A stretch of 64,000 nucleotides of DNA. Source: Shimia sagamensis (lineage in GTDB: Bacteria; Pseudomonadota; Alphaproteobacteria; Rhodobacterales; Rhodobacteraceae). The DNA is taken from assembly GCF_900182745.1 (NCBI RefSeq), contig NZ_FXTY01000004.1:395359-459358 (forward strand). Reading direction: 5' to 3'. A model generated the notes under the pieces. It saw nothing but the letters and a program-made list of their open reading frames with translations. It was not told the origin of the DNA and did no database searches. Each line of letters begins with the position of its first letter. The first letter of the stretch is position 1. This document shows, one piece after another, positions 48,705-57,860 of the stretch. Made by a program: the position numbers and the translations under genes.

Positions 48705-50348
48705 TTAGACCAACCGGCTGTTTTCTTTTGCCGCGCGTACAAAGTCGCGGAACAGCGGGTGTGGATCAAAGGGCTTGGATTTGAGTTCCGGATGGAACTG
48801 CACGCCAATGAACCACGGGTGATCTTCCCATTCGACAATTTCTGGCAGGCGGCCATCCGGGCTCATGCCGGAGAAGCGCAGGCCACAGGCCTCGAGCTTC
48901 TCACGGTATTTGATATCTACTTCATAGCGGTGGCGGTGGCGCTCTTCGATCGCGTTGGCGCCATAGGCAGCGGCCACTTTGGAGCCTTCGGTCAGGGTCG
49001 CATCATAGGCGCCAAGGCGCATGGTGCCGCCTTTGGCGTCCGTGGATTTGCGGGTGACCTTGGCGTTGCCCTGCACCCATTCTTTGAGGTGGTACACAAC
49101 CGGCTCAAAGCGAGTTTCACCAGCTTCGTGGTCAAACTCTTCGGAGCCTGCGTCAGAGATGCCAGCTTTGTTGCGGGCGGCTTCAATTACCGCCATTTGC
49201 ATGCCAAGGCAGATGCCGAGGTAGGGCACCTTATGCTCACGGGCAAATTGCGCAGCTTTGATTTTGCCTTCGGTGCCACGTTCGCCAAAACCACCTGGGA
49301 CAAGAATGGCATCATAGCCTTCTAAGAAAGGCGCTGCGTCGTCTTTGTCAAAGAGCTCAGCATCAACCCAACTCACGTTGACTTTCACCCGGTTGGCCAT
49401 GCCGCCATGGGTGAGCGCCTCTTTAATGGATTTATATGCATCTTCGAGTTGGGTGTATTTGCCCACGATGGCGACGTTGATCTTGCCGTCGGTGTTGTGG
49501 ATGCGGTCGTTCACGTCTTCCCAGACACGCAGATCTGGGCGTGGGGCCGGAGCGATGCCAAAGGCGTCGAGCACAGCTTGATCGAGACCTTCGCGGTGAT
49601 AAGCCAAAGGCGCCTCATAGATCGACTTTAGATCATATGCGGCCACCACATGCTCTTTGCGCACGTTACAGAACAGAGCAATCTTCTGGCGCTCTTTTTC
49701 CGGGATCGGCTGCTCGGAGCGGCAGACCAGAATGTCAGGTGCAATGCCGATGGATTGCAGCTCTTTCACCGAGTGCTGGGTTGGTTTGGTTTTTAGCTCA
49801 CCGGAGGCGGCCAGGTAGGGCAGCAGGGTGAGGTGCATAAAGATTACATCGCCACGGGGTTTGTCGTGGGAGAACTGACGGATGGCTTCGAAAAACGGCA
49901 AGCCCTCGATGTCGCCCACAGTGCCGCCAATTTCGCACAACATAAAATCAACTTCGTCGTCGCCAACGTGCAGGAAGTCTTTGATCTCGTTGGTGACGTG
50001 TGGGACCACCTGAATGGTTTTGCCGAGATAATCACCGCGACGCTCTTTCTCCAGAACAGTGGAATAGATGCGGCCGGAGGAGACCGAGTCGGTCATGCGG
50101 GCAGGCACGCCGGTAAAGCGTTCGTAGTGGCCCAGATCGAGGTCGGTTTCGGCGCCGTCGTCGGTGACAAACACTTCGCCGTGCTCAAACGGGGACATGG
50201 TGCCCGGATCCACGTTCAGATAAGGGTCCAATTTGCGCAGGCGCACGGTATAGCCCCGCGCTTGCAACAGCGCACCCAAGGCCGCAGACGCAAGGCCTTT
50301 GCCCAACGATGAAACAACCCCACCTGTAACGAAAATATAGCGTGCCAT
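48705..50348 (-). CDS. pyrG: CTP synthase
   Basis: CTP synthase converts UTP to CTP using glutamine and ATP. The 547-residue protein has an N-terminal synthase domain starting [18 protein letters not shown] and a C-terminal class I glutaminase domain with the catalytic cysteine in LGICLGMQ. The ATG at 50348 gives the conserved start; the open 35-codon upstream extension is not used. It follows secG, a common pairing. Confidence 0.96.
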   Translation of the reverse strand: MARYIFVTGGVVSSLGKGLASAALGALLQARGYTVRLRKLDPYLNVDPGTMSPFEHGEVFVTDDGAETDLDLGHYERFTGVPARMTDSVSSGRIYSTVLEKERRGDYLGKTIQVVPHVTNEIKDFLHVGDDEVDFMLCEIGGTVGDIEGLPFFEAIRQFSHDKPRGDVIFMHLTLLPYLAASGELKTKPTQHSVKELQSIGIAPDILVCRSEQPIPEKERQKIALFCNVRKEHVVAAYDLKSIYEAPLAYHREGLDQAVLDAFGIAPAPRPDLRVWEDVNDRIHNTDGKINVAIVGKYTQLEDAYKSIKEALTHGGMANRVKVNVSWVDAELFDKDDAAPFLEGYDAILVPGGFGERGTEGKIKAAQFAREHKVPYLGICLGMQMAVIEAARNKAGISDAGSEEFDHEAGETRFEPVVYHLKEWVQGNAKVTRKSTDAKGGTMRLGAYDATLTEGSKVAAAYGANAIEERHRHRYEVDIKYREKLEACGLRFSGMSPDGRLPEIVEWEDHPWFIGVQFHPELKSKPFDPHPLFRDFVRAAKENSRLV

Positions 50349-50556
50349 GTGCGTGGCATCCCCCGTGATTGTCGACCCATTGGTCGGACGTGTTGTCGAT
50401 GTAGCAGCGCCCAAGTCAGTGCAGATTTCCCTGCAAAATTGACCCAGCATCACGGGACTTAAGTAATATAGGATTCGCAGACAAAAGGCAACCGGACCGC
50501 AAGATGCTGTTGCGGGTGGCGTATCGGCCTCAAGCTGTGGTGGACGCCCGAAACGG

Positions 50557-50590
50557 GCAAAAAATCAGGCGGCCCCGAGAGACCGCCAGA
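50557..50590 (-). terminator. Possible terminator of secG
   Basis: On the minus strand GGCGGTCTC...GGGGCCGCC can pair, followed by TTTTTTG. The stem is imperfect. Confidence 0.55.
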
Positions 50591-50612
50591 ATTTGTTTAC
50601 AGTGCGCGACGT

Positions 50613-50975
50613 TTAGTCGGCGCGTGGCACCAGTGGCGCATTGTCGCCCTCAGAAGGCGGCAGAAGCGAGTCGCCTGCGCCCGGTAGGGTTGGTGCGGAT
50701 TCTTCTGCCGCTGGGGCAGACGTGCCCAGACGGTCAAACACCGAGCTGGAGGCAGAATTTTTGGCAGCAATCACGGTCAGCGCGATCGACGTACAGATAA
50801 ACGCGGCTGCGAGGATCCAGGTGACGCGGGTCAGCGCGGTGGCTGCTGCGCGGCCAGATACGGCACCGCCGCCGCCGCCCATTCCAAGGCCGCCGCCTTC
50901 GGAACGTTGCACCAGTACGGCGCCAATCAGCGACAAAGCCAGAAGAAGATGGATGATGAGGACAACGTTTTCCAT
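50613..50975 (-). CDS. secG: Preprotein translocase subunit SecG
   Basis: SecG stimulates protein translocation through SecYEG. The 120-residue protein has two transmembrane segments (about 2-22 and 53-73), the glycine-rich loop EGGGLGMGGGGG and a polar, Pro/Glu-containing C-terminal tail. The ATG at 50975 is used and the frame stays open further, but that extension is not conserved. It lies upstream of pyrG. Confidence 0.9.
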   Translation of the reverse strand: MENVVLIIHLLLALSLIGAVLVQRSEGGGLGMGGGGGAVSGRAAATALTRVTWILAAAFICTSIALTVIAAKNSASSSVFDRLGTSAPAAEESAPTLPGAGDSLLPPSEGDNAPLVPRAD

Positions 50976-51127
50976 TGGGACCTGTAATGCGAGCGTTCGG
51001 ATTGTTAGCGGGGTATGTAGGCAAGTTTGAGGCGGGGGGCAAGGTGGATTTGTGAAGTTGATCCTGCTGCGGTGCGGATGTGGTTTTGAGGATGGACGCA
51101 GACGGGGTGTTCTGGCAGGGTTTTGGC

Positions 51128-51742
51128 ATGCCACATGATCATGACCACCCGCATTCTCACCTGCCATCGGACCCCGCGTTGCGGGTCAAGGCACTTGAAA
51201 CTCTGTTGACGAACAAAGGCTTGGTGAATCCCGCTGCGCTTGATGAGATCATAGATCTCTACCAGAACAAGATTGGTCCTCAGAATGGCGCCAAAGTGGT
51301 GGCCAAGATGTGGCGTGATCCTGAGTTTCACAAACAGATGGTGGAGGATCCGATGCCGGTGCTTCAGCAGATGGGGCTCTATGGGCGACAGGGCGAACAT
51401 ATGGTGTTTGTTGAGAACACCGATGACGTGCACAACATGGTCGTTTGTACCCTGTGCAGCTGTTACCCGTGGCCCTTACTGGGGATTCCTCCTGGCTGGT
51501 ATAAATCAGACGCCTACCGAGCGCGGTCTGTGCGTGAACCGCGGGCTGTGTTGGCTGAATTTGGAGTCACATTGTCTGCAGGTCAGAAAGTGCGGGTGTG
51601 GGACAGCACCGCTGAGGTGCGGTATTTGGTGGTGCCACAGCGGCCTATAGGGACAGAAGGCTTTTCCCAAGAGGAACTGGCGGCGCTGGTGTCGCGGGAC
51701 AGTATGATTGGCACCGCTTTGGCACAGGAGCCGGGGGCATGA
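51128..51742 (+). CDS. nthA: Nitrile hydratase alpha subunit, cobalt type
   Basis: Nitrile hydratase converts nitriles to amides. The 204-residue alpha subunit carries the metal centre VCTLCSCYPW (C107, C110, C112), where Thr at the second position marks the cobalt type, and the GWYKSDAYRARSVREPR region. Its N-terminus is histidine-rich (MPHDHDHPHSH, five His in eleven residues), which might help metal loading. The ATG is preceded by AGGG. It overlaps nthB by four bases. No amidase is adjacent. Confidence 0.93.
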   Translation: MPHDHDHPHSHLPSDPALRVKALETLLTNKGLVNPAALDEIIDLYQNKIGPQNGAKVVAKMWRDPEFHKQMVEDPMPVLQQMGLYGRQGEHMVFVENTDDVHNMVVCTLCSCYPWPLLGIPPGWYKSDAYRARSVREPRAVLAEFGVTLSAGQKVRVWDSTAEVRYLVVPQRPIGTEGFSQEELAALVSRDSMIGTALAQEPGA

Positions 51743-52416
51743 GCCGTATCCATGACATGGGCGGGCGTTTAGGCACGGGGCCGGTGGACCCGCAAGATGG
51801 CTATGATTTTGCGGAGGCCAAAGACTGGCACAAGCGGGCGTTGGCGCTCAATGTGGCCTGCGGATTTTTGGGCCAGTGGAATATTGATGCGTCCCGGCAT
51901 GCGCGGGAGTTGTTGGATCCAACGGACTACATGTCCTTCAGCTATTATGAAAAGTGGATGGGTGGTCTGGCGGACCTGATGGTGGATCGGGGTGTTGTGA
52001 CTGTTAATGAACTGGCCAGCGGGAAGGCAGAGGGCGTGTCGCCAATTGCCGACAAGGCCGCGAAGCCGGAGTCGGTCGAGGCGGTTCTGACGCATGGCAG
52101 TCCGTATACAAGGGACGCGGCCGGGCCTAAGTTTGCAGTGGGGGCCGTGGTGAAAACCCGTCGGATTGCGCGCAATGTAGCGGTGCCAGGTGGACACACG
52201 CGTTTGCCAGCCTATGCGGCGGGGGCTGAAGGTGTGGTTGTTTTGCAGCACGGCGCGCATGTGTTTCCCGACAGCAATGCGCATTTCAAAGGCGAGGCGG
52301 CGGAACCGTTGTATGCGGTGCAGTTTTCCGCGCAGGAATTGTGGGGGGATGAAGCGGACCCGCGCGATGTGGTCGTGCTGGACCTGTGGGAGAGTTACTT
52401 GGAGCCTGCGCAATGA
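51739..52416 (+). CDS. nthB: Nitrile hydratase beta subunit
   Basis: The 225-residue beta subunit forms the heterodimer and contributes residues to the active site. It begins MSRIHDMGGRLGTGPVDPQD with the ALNVACGFLGQWNIDASRHA stretch and ends with the SH3-like barrel (AVGAVVKTRRIARNVAVPGG, VQFSAQELWGDEAD). It starts at the ATGA overlap with nthA and ends with a four-base overlap to the accessory gene, so all three are coupled. Confidence 0.93.
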   Translation: MSRIHDMGGRLGTGPVDPQDGYDFAEAKDWHKRALALNVACGFLGQWNIDASRHARELLDPTDYMSFSYYEKWMGGLADLMVDRGVVTVNELASGKAEGVSPIADKAAKPESVEAVLTHGSPYTRDAAGPKFAVGAVVKTRRIARNVAVPGGHTRLPAYAAGAEGVVVLQHGAHVFPDSNAHFKGEAAEPLYAVQFSAQELWGDEADPRDVVVLDLWESYLEPAQ

Positions 52417-52745
52417 CTTGGTGTGGCGACAAGCCGGAGCCAGCGTTTTCCGAGCCTTGGCATGCCCAGGTGTTTGCGATCACCGTGGCGCTCAATGAAG
52501 CGGGGCATTTTGTTTGGGCAGATTGGGCGGAGCGGTTTGGCGCGACACTTAAGACGCATGGCCTGTCAAAAGAGTTGGATGGTGGCGAGGATTACTTCAA
52601 CGCGTGGCTGGAAACGCTTGAAGGGTTTCTTTCGGAGCGCGGGCTGGCCGATGCGGGCGCGATGCAGCAGTTAAAAACGGCGTGGACCGAGGCTTATCTC
52701 TCCACGCCGCATGGTCAGCCAGTCAGGTTGGCACATTCGGATTAG
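52413..52745 (+). CDS. Nitrile hydratase accessory protein
   Basis: A 110-residue protein with EPAFSEPWHAQVFAITVALN and DYFNAWLETLEGFL, which resembles the accessory/activator protein family encoded after cobalt-type nitrile hydratase and similar to the beta-subunit N-terminus. It is needed for cobalt loading or self-subunit swapping in other bacteria. It overlaps nthB by four bases and converges on the decayed barrel gene. Confidence 0.85.
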   Translation: MTWCGDKPEPAFSEPWHAQVFAITVALNEAGHFVWADWAERFGATLKTHGLSKELDGGEDYFNAWLETLEGFLSERGLADAGAMQQLKTAWTEAYLSTPHGQPVRLAHSD

Positions 52746-53458
52746 CGCGAAGCGCCGAAGGAGCCGACGTGTGCGCCACTTGAGCCGTCTATGCCAAAAG
52801 TCGCACCAAGTTCTTCGGCATTGGAGCCATAAAAACTGCCCGTTGCGGTACCGCTGCCGGACGACGATGTCAGATTGGCGCGTATCCCGGACCCATCAAC
52901 GTTGCCGGTACCGGAGAAATTCAGAGACGAGTTGTGGCGGCTGCCGTTGGTGCCGACTAAATCGGTCGTGATTGTGTTGGAGCTGTTGATCGTGACCGTG
53001 CTGAAGTTGGATGTGGAAACAGCGACGTCAAATTCGGTTGCATACAGCGTACCGTCATTGAGGTCTGCAACGCCGACACCTTAGCCGGTGTACGTGGCTG
53101 ATCCGCTGCTTGGCATGACCGCCTCCGGCGTGGCGGCTCCATACGTACCTGCGGCAATTGAGCCGGAGGAGTTGGAGTCAGCGTCAATCCAAGCGCCATA
53201 GCTCATGTGTTCTAAGTCCGTTGAGTCTGGATTGGAAAGGTAAGCAGCAGCTCCGTCATCATGACTGTCTGCATCAGCGGTGTAATATATCGAGTTTTCT
53301 CTAGCGTAAATTTTGTCCCCGTCTCGCGTACCGATACCAAACTTGCTGTTTCCTGCTGAGCCTGAAATTGCGATTTGCACACCATCTTTAAATGTCATGA
53401 CGAGTGTACTGTCCTGAGCGTCTTTAGGTTCGCTATACGTGGTGGAGCCATCAGCAGA
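52742..53458 (-). pseudogene. Decayed transferrin-binding-protein-like barrel gene
   Basis: One frame encodes beta-barrel sequence of the TbpB-like lipoprotein type from about 53458 to the stop at 52742, but an in-frame TAA interrupts it at 53081-53083 (TYTG, stop, GVGVADLNDG). The frame on both sides still reads as the family, for example MPSSGSATYTG and GSFYGSNAEELGATF. No start or lipoprotein signal remains: the first ATG (53398) is inside the barrel sequence, and coding sequence extends 5' to near 53458, where it abuts the DUF6524 gene. The gene has lost its leader and gained a nonsense codon. Sequencing error could explain only the stop. Confidence 0.75.
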
Positions 53459-53460
53459 GA

Positions 53461-53856
53461 TTATGCCTCTACGTCGTCCACATCCACTTGGCCGGTCAGC
53501 ATGCGGCGCACAATGGACCAGCCGAGGCCGATGCCCAGCACAATCGACAAAGCCAGGATGGCCAGCCAGATGTTCACCGCGCCGTTATCCAGGCTGAGCA
53601 TGTTGTAATCGTGCAGAACCCAGGCGACGGCCGCGAGCACGGCCAGCACCACCGACATGCCAAAGGCGCCGATGGAGCGAAGGGTGGCGCGCAGGTAAAT
53701 CACGTAGCCAATCAGCAGCAGAAGGCCGAGCAGCACGGTTAGGGGCAGTTCTTCGGCGTAGTTGGCCTGTGCCCAGACAACAAAATTGTACTCGGTTGGG
53801 TTGTAGGTTGCTGCCAACAACAGAAAGGCGATCAGCCAGCGTAACAAGAGCCCCAT
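53461..53856 (-). CDS. DUF6524 membrane protein
   Basis: A 131-residue protein with four hydrophobic helices and the pattern MGLLLRWLIAFLLLAATYNPTEYN, matching my memory of the DUF6524 family of alphaproteobacterial membrane proteins. Its 3' end touches the decayed barrel gene. Function unknown. Confidence 0.7.
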   Translation of the reverse strand: MGLLLRWLIAFLLLAATYNPTEYNFVVWAQANYAEELPLTVLLGLLLLIGYVIYLRATLRSIGAFGMSVVLAVLAAVAWVLHDYNMLSLDNGAVNIWLAILALSIVLGIGLGWSIVRRMLTGQVDVDDVEA

Positions 53857-54007
53857 CTCTGTCCCCTTAGATGTCTTGCCTGTGTTTTTTCACAATCCTC
53901 GCGCAAAAAGCCACTCTCTGTCCAGTCTGCGACGCACTTTGCGGTTTCCCAAGCCAAACAACATGGCTACAAGGGCGCGGGTTTGAACTCTCTGCAAAGG
54001 ACCGGAT

Positions 54008-55321
54008 ATGGCCAATGTTGTTGTTGTAGGCGCTCAGTGGGGCGATGAAGGAAAAGGTAAGATCGTTGATTGGCTCAGCGAACGTGCCGATGTCATCGCG
54101 CGATTCCAGGGCGGGCACAACGCGGGCCACACGCTGGTCATTGATAGCAAGGTGTATAAGCTGCACGCGCTGCCGTCTGGCGTGGTGCGTGGTGGCAAAC
54201 TGTCGGTGATCGGCAATGGCGTGGTGCTGGATCCTTGGCACCTGCTGAATGAGATCGAAACCGTGCGGGCGCAGGGCGTGGATATTTCGCCAGAGACATT
54301 GATGATTGCGGAAAACACGCCGTTGATCATGCCGTTCCACGGCGAGTTGGATCGGGCGCGTGAAGAGGCGGCCTCCAAAGGTACTAAGATTGGCACCACT
54401 GGGCGCGGCATTGGTCCGGCTTATGAAGACAAGGTGGGCCGCCGTGCGATCCGTGTTGCCGATCTGGCGGATGCCGCCACTTTGGAAGCCCGTGTCGATC
54501 GCGCGTTGCAGCACCATGATCCGCTGCGCAAAGGTCTGGGCGTGGAAGCCATTGACCGCGATGCACTGGTTGCGAAGCTCAAAGAGGTTGCTGGAAAAAT
54601 TCTGCCCTATGCGGCGCCGGTTTGGAAAGTGCTGAACGAGAAGCGCAAAGCGGGCAAGCGTATCCTGTTTGAAGGGGCGCAAGGCGCGCTGTTGGACATT
54701 GATTTTGGCACCTATCCGTTTGTGACCTCTTCCAACGTGATTGCCGGCCAAGCGGCGACCGGTGTGGGCATTGGTCCAGGTTCTATCGACTATGTGCTGG
54801 GCATCGTGAAAGCCTACACCACCCGCGTGGGTGAGGGGCCGTTCCCAACCGAGCTGTTGAATGCCGATGGCTCCCCTGATGTGGACGGCGAGCGCCTTGG
54901 CACCCGTGGCCATGAGTTTGGTACCACCACTGGTCGTCAGCGCCGCTGCGGTTGGTTTGACGCTGCGCTTGTGCGTCAAACCTGTGCGACTTCTGGTATC
55001 AAAGGCATTTGCTTGACCAAGCTGGATGTACTGGACGGGTTTGAAACGCTGAAAATCTGCGTCGGCTATGATCTGGATGGAGAAACGCTGGATTACTTGC
55101 CCACGGCGGCGGATCAGCAGGCACGGTGTAAGCCGATCTATGAAGAGATTGCGGGTTGGTCTGAGACCACCGAAGGCGCGCGCAGCTGGAACGATCTGCC
55201 AGCCAATGCAGTGAAATATGTGAAGCGCGTGGAAGAGCTGATCGAATGCCCTGTGGCGCTGTTGTCGACCAGCCCGGAGCGGGAAGACACCATTCTGGTC
55301 ACTGACCCGTTTGCCGATTGA
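54008..55321 (+). CDS. purA: Adenylosuccinate synthetase
   Basis: PurA couples GTP hydrolysis to the condensation of IMP and aspartate, the first committed step to AMP. The 437-residue protein starts [20 protein letters not shown] and has the base- and GTP-binding motifs [14 protein letters not shown]-equivalent region [14 protein letters not shown] and the C-terminal [20 protein letters not shown] motif ([14 protein letters not shown]). It is 26 bases before the DUF2842 gene. Confidence 0.96.
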   Translation: MANVVVVGAQWGDEGKGKIVDWLSERADVIARFQGGHNAGHTLVIDSKVYKLHALPSGVVRGGKLSVIGNGVVLDPWHLLNEIETVRAQGVDISPETLMIAENTPLIMPFHGELDRAREEAASKGTKIGTTGRGIGPAYEDKVGRRAIRVADLADAATLEARVDRALQHHDPLRKGLGVEAIDRDALVAKLKEVAGKILPYAAPVWKVLNEKRKAGKRILFEGAQGALLDIDFGTYPFVTSSNVIAGQAATGVGIGPGSIDYVLGIVKAYTTRVGEGPFPTELLNADGSPDVDGERLGTRGHEFGTTTGRQRRCGWFDAALVRQTCATSGIKGICLTKLDVLDGFETLKICVGYDLDGETLDYLPTAADQQARCKPIYEEIAGWSETTEGARSWNDLPANAVKYVKRVEELIECPVALLSTSPEREDTILVTDPFAD

Positions 55322-55349
55322 TCGCGCAAGCCTCTGACAGGAGACTGAC

Positions 55350-55592
55350 ATGGCCCTAAGTTACAAAGCCCGTCGTCGGGTTGCGCTGCTGGTGCTGCTG
55401 GTTGGCTTGCCCATCTACATTCTGGTGGCCTCGGTTCTGGCCACCACCATTGCACCGGATTCAGTTCTGGTGACTTTGCTGCTCTATGTGGGGCTTGGGA
55501 TTGTTTGGATCCTGCCGTTCAAATCGGTGTTCAAAGGCATTGGTCAGGCGGATCCGGATGCGCCGAAGCAGCGGTTTGACGACGATCCTTAG
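55350..55592 (+). CDS. DUF2842 membrane protein
   Basis: An 80-residue protein with two transmembrane segments and the motif YVGLGIVWILPFKSVFKGIG typical of DUF2842, a small conserved alphaproteobacterial membrane protein. It lies directly after purA and before a strong terminator, a usual placement. Function unknown. Confidence 0.8.
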   Translation: MALSYKARRRVALLVLLVGLPIYILVASVLATTIAPDSVLVTLLLYVGLGIVWILPFKSVFKGIGQADPDAPKQRFDDDP

Positions 55593-55617
55593 GGTGACCT
55601 TGCATAAAGTTAGCGAG

Positions 55618-55644
55618 CGGCGGCACTTCGGTGTCGCCGTTTTG
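55618..55644 (+). terminator. Terminator after DUF2842
   Basis: CGGCGGCAC / GTGTCGCCG with a UUCG loop, then TTTTG. Confidence 0.85.
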
Positions 55645-55707
55645 CGTTTTTGCGGGGGTGTCGATGTGAGGGCTTGCAGCTCCCCTTAGAGCGGGGGACA
55701 GTTGGCG

Positions 55708-56175
55708 ATGGCTGAGTTGACCCCACGCATTTCCTTTTCATATCGGGATGATCCCACGGTGCCGCCGTTTGATGACAGTGGACCAATCACGGTGATGGAC
55801 GGGGAGTGCGCGCTGTGCAGTTTTGGCGCGCGCATGATTGCGCGGTTTGATCGGGATGAGGTGTTTCGGATTTGTCCTGGGCAGACGGAGCTTGGTACGG
55901 CGCTTTTGGGGCATTATGGGTTGAAGCCGGACGATCCGGAAAGCTGGTTGCTGATCATGGATGGGCAGGCTTACGGTTCGCTGGATGCCATCATTCGTGT
56001 CGGCCAAACGGTGGGTGGCGTTGGGCATATACTACGCGTTTTGCGAATATTGCCGCGTGGGATGCAGGATTGGATTTACCGGCGGATCGCGCGCAATCGC
56101 TACGCGATGTTTGGCACAGGCGATATGTGTTCATTACCAGATGAAAAGTTGAAGGCGCGGTTGTTGTTAAAATGA
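55708..56175 (+). CDS. DCC-family (DUF393) protein
   Basis: A 155-residue protein with the DGECALCSFG motif (DxxCxxC) and a DUF393/YuxK-type pattern, proteins sometimes called thiol-disulfide oxidoreductase-like. The cysteine pair suggests a redox or metal role. The ATG at 55708 is chosen over TTG at 55702. Its TGA overlaps the next gene's ATG, so the two are coupled. Confidence 0.82.
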   Translation: MAELTPRISFSYRDDPTVPPFDDSGPITVMDGECALCSFGARMIARFDRDEVFRICPGQTELGTALLGHYGLKPDDPESWLLIMDGQAYGSLDAIIRVGQTVGGVGHILRVLRILPRGMQDWIYRRIARNRYAMFGTGDMCSLPDEKLKARLLLK

Positions 56176-57809
56176 AAATTGTGGTGCTGGGCGGCTACGG
56201 TGTATTTGGCAGCCGGTTGACGGAGCTTTTGCTGCGCGACGGGCATGAGGTTACCATCGTGGGGCGCGATGCGGGAAAAGCAGACGCGCTTGCAACCAGG
56301 CTGGGCTGCGATTGGGCCGCGTTTGATATTCATCGCGATGCCGAAAAACTTCTGGAACTGAAGCCTGAGGTGGTGATTGATGCCGCTGGACCGTTTCAGG
56401 CCTATGGTGCCGATGGGTATCACGTGGCGCGGCTTTGCATTGATATCGGCGCAGATTATCTGGATCTGGCTGACGATGCGGCATTTGCGCAGGGCATCAG
56501 TGGATTGGATGAGGCTGCCAAAGCCGCCGGACGGCGGGTTCTTTCCGGGGTGTCCAGCGTGCCTGCATTGTCAGGCGCAGTGGCCGCGGAACTTTGCCGG
56601 GACATGGCGCAGGTTGATCTGATCGAGACCGCAATCCTCCCTGGAAACCAAGCCCCGCGCGGCGCTTCTGTTATGGCCAGCATCTTGTCTCAACTTGGGG
56701 CGGCGGTCCCTGTGTGGCGCGGGAGCCGCTGGCAGGATCAAAAAGGATGGAGTGATGCGCGGTCGGTGACTTTGATGCCAGGCTTGACGCGTCGGGCACG
56801 GTTTATTGAGGTGCCGGACATTTGCTTGTTTCCCAAAGTGTTTGGCGCGCGTTCCGTGATGTTTCGGGCGGGCATGGAGCTTGGGATTCTGAATTGGGGC
56901 ATGGCGATAGTGGCGGCGGTGCGCTCGGTGTGGCCTTTTGAGATTACAACACGCCGGTTGGCGGTGTTTCGGTCGCTGGCACAGATACTGCAACCATTTG
57001 GAACGGATCGCGGTGGGATGGCCGTCGATGTTGTGGGGGCTGTCAGCGGAGCGACGGTCCGCCGCAGCTGGCGGTTGGTGGCGGAGGCCGGAGAGGGGCC
57101 GTTTATGCCTGCGGTGGCTGCGCGTGCGGTGGTCCGCAATTTGGCAGATATTCCCCCAGGCGCGCGGGCGTGCGTTACGGAAGTGCCTTTGAAAGAGATG
57201 CAGGCGGCATTTGCGGATTTACAGGTTCATGACACCCGCAGCGAAAAACTTTGGGTCCCTCAATTTCAGAAGGCTTTGGGTGCCTTCTGGGACCGCTTGC
57301 CTGCGGCGGTGCAAGATGCGCATAGGGTGGTGGACGTCACACGGCTTCACGGGCACGCGCAGATTGAGAGGGGCAATGGCTTGTTGGCTGTAGCGGCGGC
57401 GCGGGTCTTTGGGTTTCCCAAGGCCACAGAGCGGTGTCAGGTTTCAGTGACCAAGACAGTGACAGAAAAAGGAGAGGTCTGGGCACGCGACTTTGGTGGG
57501 CATGTCATGCGGTCGCGCTGTGAGCTGGCGCCAAAAGAGGGACGGTTTCGAGAACGGTTTGGCGCCTTCTTGTTTGAAATGGATCTGAAGGTTGAAGATG
57601 CCGAGGTTCATATGCCGGTGCGTCGCGCGTGGTGTCTGGGAGTGGCTTTGCCCAAAATACTGTTGCCGTTCAGTGATACGCGAGAATTTGAGCGAGATGG
57701 GACGTTCCATTTTGATGTGGCTCTGTATGCACCGACGGGTAGCTTGATGGTGCGCTACCGTGGGTCATTGCTGCCTGTGGGAAGTGACGCACCGATATTG
57801 CAAAATTGA
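56172..57809 (+). CDS. NAD(P)-binding protein fused to DUF4166-like domain
   Basis: A 545-residue protein. The N-terminal half (about 1-330) begins VVLGGYGVFGSRLTELLLRDG, the glycine-rich fold of saccharopine dehydrogenase-like oxidoreductases (GAGPF-like AAGPFQAYG). The C-terminal part (about 340-545) resembles DUF4166. The domain pair occurs in several bacteria with DCC proteins, as here through an ATGA overlap. Reaction unknown. Confidence 0.7.
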   Translation: MKIVVLGGYGVFGSRLTELLLRDGHEVTIVGRDAGKADALATRLGCDWAAFDIHRDAEKLLELKPEVVIDAAGPFQAYGADGYHVARLCIDIGADYLDLADDAAFAQGISGLDEAAKAAGRRVLSGVSSVPALSGAVAAELCRDMAQVDLIETAILPGNQAPRGASVMASILSQLGAAVPVWRGSRWQDQKGWSDARSVTLMPGLTRRARFIEVPDICLFPKVFGARSVMFRAGMELGILNWGMAIVAAVRSVWPFEITTRRLAVFRSLAQILQPFGTDRGGMAVDVVGAVSGATVRRSWRLVAEAGEGPFMPAVAARAVVRNLADIPPGARACVTEVPLKEMQAAFADLQVHDTRSEKLWVPQFQKALGAFWDRLPAAVQDAHRVVDVTRLHGHAQIERGNGLLAVAAARVFGFPKATERCQVSVTKTVTEKGEVWARDFGGHVMRSRCELAPKEGRFRERFGAFLFEMDLKVEDAEVHMPVRRAWCLGVALPKILLPFSDTREFERDGTFHFDVALYAPTGSLMVRYRGSLLPVGSDAPILQN

Positions 57810-57838
57810 AAAGCCCGATCGGCTGATCGGGCTTTTGC
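57810..57838. terminator. Bidirectional terminator
   Basis: AAAGCCCGATC / GATCGGGCTTTT with a GGCT loop. T-runs follow on both strands, serving the plus-strand operon and the minus-strand acidic protein. Confidence 0.85.
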
Positions 57839-57860
57839 TTTGCAAATTTTGCAGGCTGAC

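Noticed and set aside
53867..55351. 494-residue minus-strand frame
   Set aside because: Antisense to purA, with no family pattern.
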